Shown: positions 61,559-64,000 of the stretch, in pieces | Layout of the letters: each line of letters starts with the position of its first letter | How positions within the stretch are numbered: position 1 is the first letter of the stretch | Made by a program: the position numbers and the translations under genes | Notes under the pieces: generated by a model | What the model saw: only the letters and a program-made list of their open reading frames with translations | Database searches by the model: none | Told to the model about the DNA's origin: nothing | Assembly: GCA_020634855.1 (NCBI GenBank) | Contig: JACKAU010000014.1 | Location: 124,001-188,000 of the forward strand | Source: Anaerolineales bacterium | Lineage (GTDB): Bacteria > Chloroflexota > Anaerolineae > 4572-78 > J111 | Direction: 5' to 3' | Length of the DNA: 64,000 bases

Positions 61559-63187
61559 ATGGCAAAACAACTAGCCTTTCAAGATGATGCCCGTAAACAG
61601 TTAAAAGCGGGTATCGATAAATTAGCCGAAGCGGTAATGACCACCCTTGGCCCTAAAGGGCGCAATGTGGCATTAGATAAAAAATGGGGCGCCCCGACCG
61701 TCACCCACGACGGCGTAACCGTGGCCAAAGAAGTCGAATTGGATGATCCGTACCAAAATATGGGCGCTCAGTTGCTCAAAGAAGCCGCCACCAAAACCAA
61801 CGATATCGCCGGCGACGGGACGACCACAGCGACGGTGCTGGCTCACATCATCGTCACCGAAGGTTTGAAAAATGTGGCGGCCGGATCCAACCCGATGCTG
61901 CTCAAACGCGGGATTGAAAAAGCGGTGGCGGCCTTGAGCGATGCTATTGCCGACATGGCCATTTCCATCGATACCAAAGCGGAAATCGCCAGCGTCGCTT
62001 CGATCTCGGCTCAAAACCGTGAAATCGGCGAGCTAATTGCCGACGTGATGGATAAAGTGGGCAAAGATGGGGTGATCACCGTTGAGGAAAGCAAGGGTCT
62101 CGCTTTTGAAACCGATTTTGTGGAAGGCATGCAGTTTGATCGCGGTTATATCTCGCCTTACTTCATCTCCGATCAAGAAACCATGCAAGCGGTTTTAGAA
62201 GAACCTTACGTGCTCATTTACGACAAAAAGATTTCCGCGGCCAGTGATCTGATCCCGGCCCTGGAAAAAATTGTGCAGTCCGGCCGCCGCGAACTACTGA
62301 TTATTTCAGAAGATGTTGACGGTGAAGCGCTGGCCACCCTGGTGCTCAACAAGCTACGCGGCACATTCAACGTTTTGGCCGTCAAAGCGCCCGGCTTCGG
62401 CGATCGCCGCAAAGCGATGCTTCAAGATATTGCCATTTTAACCGGCGGCACGGTGATTACCGAAGAAATGGGCCGTAAACTCGACAGCGTTACCTTGGAT
62501 GATCTGGGCCGTTGCGATAAAGTGACCTCGTCCAAAGATGATACCACTATCATCGGCGGGGCCGGTTCTGACGACGCGATCAAGGGCCGCGTCAACCAGA
62601 TTAAAGCGGAAATCGACAACAGCACCTCCGATTACGACCGCGAAAAACTCCAAGAGCGACTGGCCAAACTGGCCGGTGGTGTCGCCGTCATTGGCGTAGG
62701 GGCCGCGACCGAAACCGAAATGAAAGAGAAAAAGCACCGCGTTGAGGATGCGCTGAGCGCCACCCGCGCCGCCGTGGAAGAAGGCATTGTGCCCGGTGGT
62801 GGGGTTGCCCTGATTACCGTCGCCTCGGTGTTGGATAACGTCAAAGTCAATTCGCCTGAAGAGCAAACCGGGGTCAATATTGTACGCCGCGCCCTGGAAG
62901 AGCCAATGCGCGGGATTACGCGCAATGCCGGCCTTGACGGCTCGGTTATTGTGCAGGAAGTTCTCCGCCGCCAGAAAGATGCCGGCAGCACCCGCATCGG
63001 CTTCGATGTGATGTCAGAAGAGTACGTAGATATGGTCAAAGCCGGTATCATTGACCCGGCCAAAGTTACTCGTGGTGCGCTGAGTAACGCCGCGTCCATC
63101 GCCGCCATGATTCTAACCACTGAAGCGCTCGTGACCGACGTGCCGGTCAAAGACAAGCCGGCCGCGCCGCCGATGCCTGAATACTAA
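61559..63187 (+). CDS. groEL: chaperonin GroEL
   Basis: 542 residues; ribosome binding site TAAGGAGATTAATAAC. Apical, intermediate and equatorial domains are all present: VMTTLGPKGRNVALDKKWGA, the nucleotide loop GDGTTTATVLAHII, and KAPGFGDRRKAMLQDIAILT. The C-terminus ends APPMPEY instead of the Gly-Gly-Met repeats common in GroEL, so the flexible tail inside the cavity is short. It forms the folding cage with GroES; co-transcribed with groES. Confidence 0.98.
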   Translation: MAKQLAFQDDARKQLKAGIDKLAEAVMTTLGPKGRNVALDKKWGAPTVTHDGVTVAKEVELDDPYQNMGAQLLKEAATKTNDIAGDGTTTATVLAHIIVTEGLKNVAAGSNPMLLKRGIEKAVAALSDAIADMAISIDTKAEIASVASISAQNREIGELIADVMDKVGKDGVITVEESKGLAFETDFVEGMQFDRGYISPYFISDQETMQAVLEEPYVLIYDKKISAASDLIPALEKIVQSGRRELLIISEDVDGEALATLVLNKLRGTFNVLAVKAPGFGDRRKAMLQDIAILTGGTVITEEMGRKLDSVTLDDLGRCDKVTSSKDDTTIIGGAGSDDAIKGRVNQIKAEIDNSTSDYDREKLQERLAKLAGGVAVIGVGAATETEMKEKKHRVEDALSATRAAVEEGIVPGGGVALITVASVLDNVKVNSPEEQTGVNIVRRALEEPMRGITRNAGLDGSVIVQEVLRRQKDAGSTRIGFDVMSEEYVDMVKAGIIDPAKVTRGALSNAASIAAMILTTEALVTDVPVKDKPAAPPMPEY

Positions 63188-63208
63188 GCCTTGCTACTCA
63201 GGTCAGCC

Positions 63209-63305
63209 AGACCTGACAGGTTTTCATACACAAATATTGGCCTAATTGTTGTTTCAATCGGGCTGATTCGTTCTCTTAGACGTTAGCCGGAAACCTGTCA
63301 GGTCT
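63209..63305. repeat. 97-bp element with perfect 15-bp inverted ends, copy 2
   Basis: agacctgacaggttt (63209-63223) and aaacctgtcaggtct (63291-63305). It has the same length and ends as 14716-14812 but lies in the opposite orientation, judged by the extra ccggc next to one end. The interior is different. Confidence 0.85.
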
Positions 63306-63326
63306 TGTAGCTCGAACGAGTCGGCG

Positions 63327-63411
63327 TCCAAAAGGGTTTTGGACAGGACCTTCGGCAGGATTTACAAGATGCTTAAATGTTATCTTAATCCTGGTAATCC
63401 TGTAAATCTTG
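63327..63411. repeat. small inverted repeats in the groEL downstream region
   Basis: tccaaaa-ggg-ttttgga (63327-63343) is a short hairpin. caggatttacaagat (63356-63370) and atcctgtaaatcttg (63397-63411) match as inverted repeats at 13 of 15 positions. No gene is present in 63188-63490. Confidence 0.6.
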
Positions 63412-63454
63412 TCTGATTTTCTGGCCCAAATGCAAGAATCTACCTGGAAGGTAC

Positions 63455-63492
63455 AAAGAAGAGATACTACACCCAGTATCTCTTCTTTTTTT
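63455..63492. terminator. bidirectional terminator between groEL and the minus-strand gene
   Basis: Perfect 14-bp stem aaagaagagatact/agtatctcttcttt with a 6-nt loop, followed by T's on the plus strand and A's upstream, so it can act on both strands. Confidence 0.9.
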
Positions 63493-64000
63493 ATGGGTCA
63501 ATCGCTTTCGGAACCATTTCCGGGTCATAGTTACCCACCTGGTTGGTGCGCAAGACCCAGGCGGTAGCGCCGTGCTCCAAGAATACTTTGGTCACGGCGG
63601 TGCTGGCCCAATGAGGGGTCATAGCCCGCCAACTCATCAGCGCCCGTAGAATGTTCATCCAGGTTCGTTCATTCAAGCTGACCTCGAATAGCTGAAAATT
63701 ATAGCGCCAGTCGGCTCGAACCGTGCCCATCGGTAGCAGGGTTCGCCGCAGGTCGTGGCCCAGTTTCAACAGCCGATCAAATCGCTCTGCCTCCTCCGGA
63801 TGGCGTTTGAGCATATCCTGTACTAGAGGATGTTCCTTAAACGAGACATCCAGATCTTTCACGGCCGCATAGAGGGCCTGGTTCGAGTCTTGAGTGCAGT
63901 TATTGGCCACACCAAAGTAGACCCCGCCGGTGCCGCCGCCAATCCGGTAAAGATGGAGTAAAAACTCCAGAAAAACACTCATTCGGTCCAAGGCCGAGAT
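63491..64000 (-). CDS. protein of unknown function, 5' part outside the window
   Basis: At least 166 residues; the frame is still open at the right edge, so the true start lies beyond it. Visible text includes LHLYRIGGGTGGVYFGVANN, DLDVSFKEHPLVQDMLKRHP, LLPMGTVRADWRYNFQLFEV and a C-terminal AWVLRTNQVGNYDPEMVP. The Gly-rich start of the visible part and the helical middle do not match a family I can name. It converges on groEL and shares the terminator at 63455-63492. Confidence 0.6.
   Translation of the reverse strand: MSALDRMSVFLEFLLHLYRIGGGTGGVYFGVANNCTQDSNQALYAAVKDLDVSFKEHPLVQDMLKRHPEEAERFDRLLKLGHDLRRTLLPMGTVRADWRYNFQLFEVSLNERTWMNILRALMSWRAMTPHWASTAVTKVFLEHGATAWVLRTNQVGNYDPEMVPKAIDP

Overview
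The window looks like chromosomal DNA of a free-living, polysaccharide- and pentose-using bacterium, most likely a member of the Chloroflexota (Anaerolineae/Caldilineae type). This is inferred from overall gene content: an ABC sugar-binding lipoprotein with an Ala/Glu/Pro-rich linker, a large GAF/PAS histidine kinase set, an actinobacterial-length xylose isomerase, a two-ATPase sugar transporter, PadR with a HAAS-domain membrane protein, and LysM proteins with Thr/Pro linkers. No rRNA, tRNA, transposase or phage gene was recognised, so the taxonomic call is an inference.

Layout. 1-5281 (minus strand): 2Fe-2S and FAD subunits of a molybdenum-hydroxylase-type oxidoreductase (FAD gene broken by apparent frameshifts), a cyclase-family hydrolase, a fumarylacetoacetate-hydrolase-family enzyme, a FadR-type GntR regulator with a clear promoter and operator, and an FGGY sugar kinase. 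5858-20824 (plus strand): a sugar ABC importer (binding lipoprotein, two permeases, two different ATPases), a small membrane protein, a ketose 3-epimerase, a PEP-hydrolase-like TIM barrel, a cupin, a second TIM-barrel epimerase, xylose isomerase, a divergent xylose isomerase paralogue and xylulokinase. Together these could import a pentose or related sugar and feed it to the pentose phosphate pathway. 20969-24916 (minus): a receiver-only protein, then a tungstate importer (TupABC) with a ModE-like regulator; tungstate or molybdate would serve enzymes such as the oxidoreductase at the left edge (inference). 24983-34707: a signalling island of two response regulators and four histidine kinases. 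34879-40061 (minus): ribosomal protein L9, a CpaF-type ATPase, a secreted repeat protein, a glutaredoxin-fold protein and a LysM/lamin-tail-like protein. 40383-43708 (plus): PadR, HAAS membrane protein, membrane-anchored endonuclease/exonuclease/phosphatase and a Tat-exported metallophosphoesterase. 43712-45933 (minus): a PIG-L deacetylase and an M20 peptidase. 46034-51432 (plus): a glycine-riboswitch-controlled gcvT-gcvH-gcvP operon. 52295-54392: an STAS / anti-sigma kinase / PP2C partner-switching module. 54717-60850: a GH63-like glycosidase, a thioesterase, a patatin-like lipase, a lipoprotein and a protoglobin. 61149-63187: groES-groEL.

The most unusual material is non-coding. Two tandem arrays stand out: ten 41-bp units (16133-16542) between sugar genes, with an alternating 82-bp higher-order pattern, and eight to nine 22-bp palindromic units (51145-51342) downstream of gcvP, with switchable complementary arms. 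There are also two 97-bp elements with perfect 15-bp inverted ends (14716-14812, 63209-63305), two 50-bp double-hairpin elements (2899-2948, 19249-19298) plus a half copy, a 140-bp nested inverted repeat (21570-21709), a roughly 115-bp hairpin (about 51580-51695), and a set of low-complexity 'word' inverted repeats placed just ahead of ribosome binding sites inside operons. None contains a recognisable coding function.
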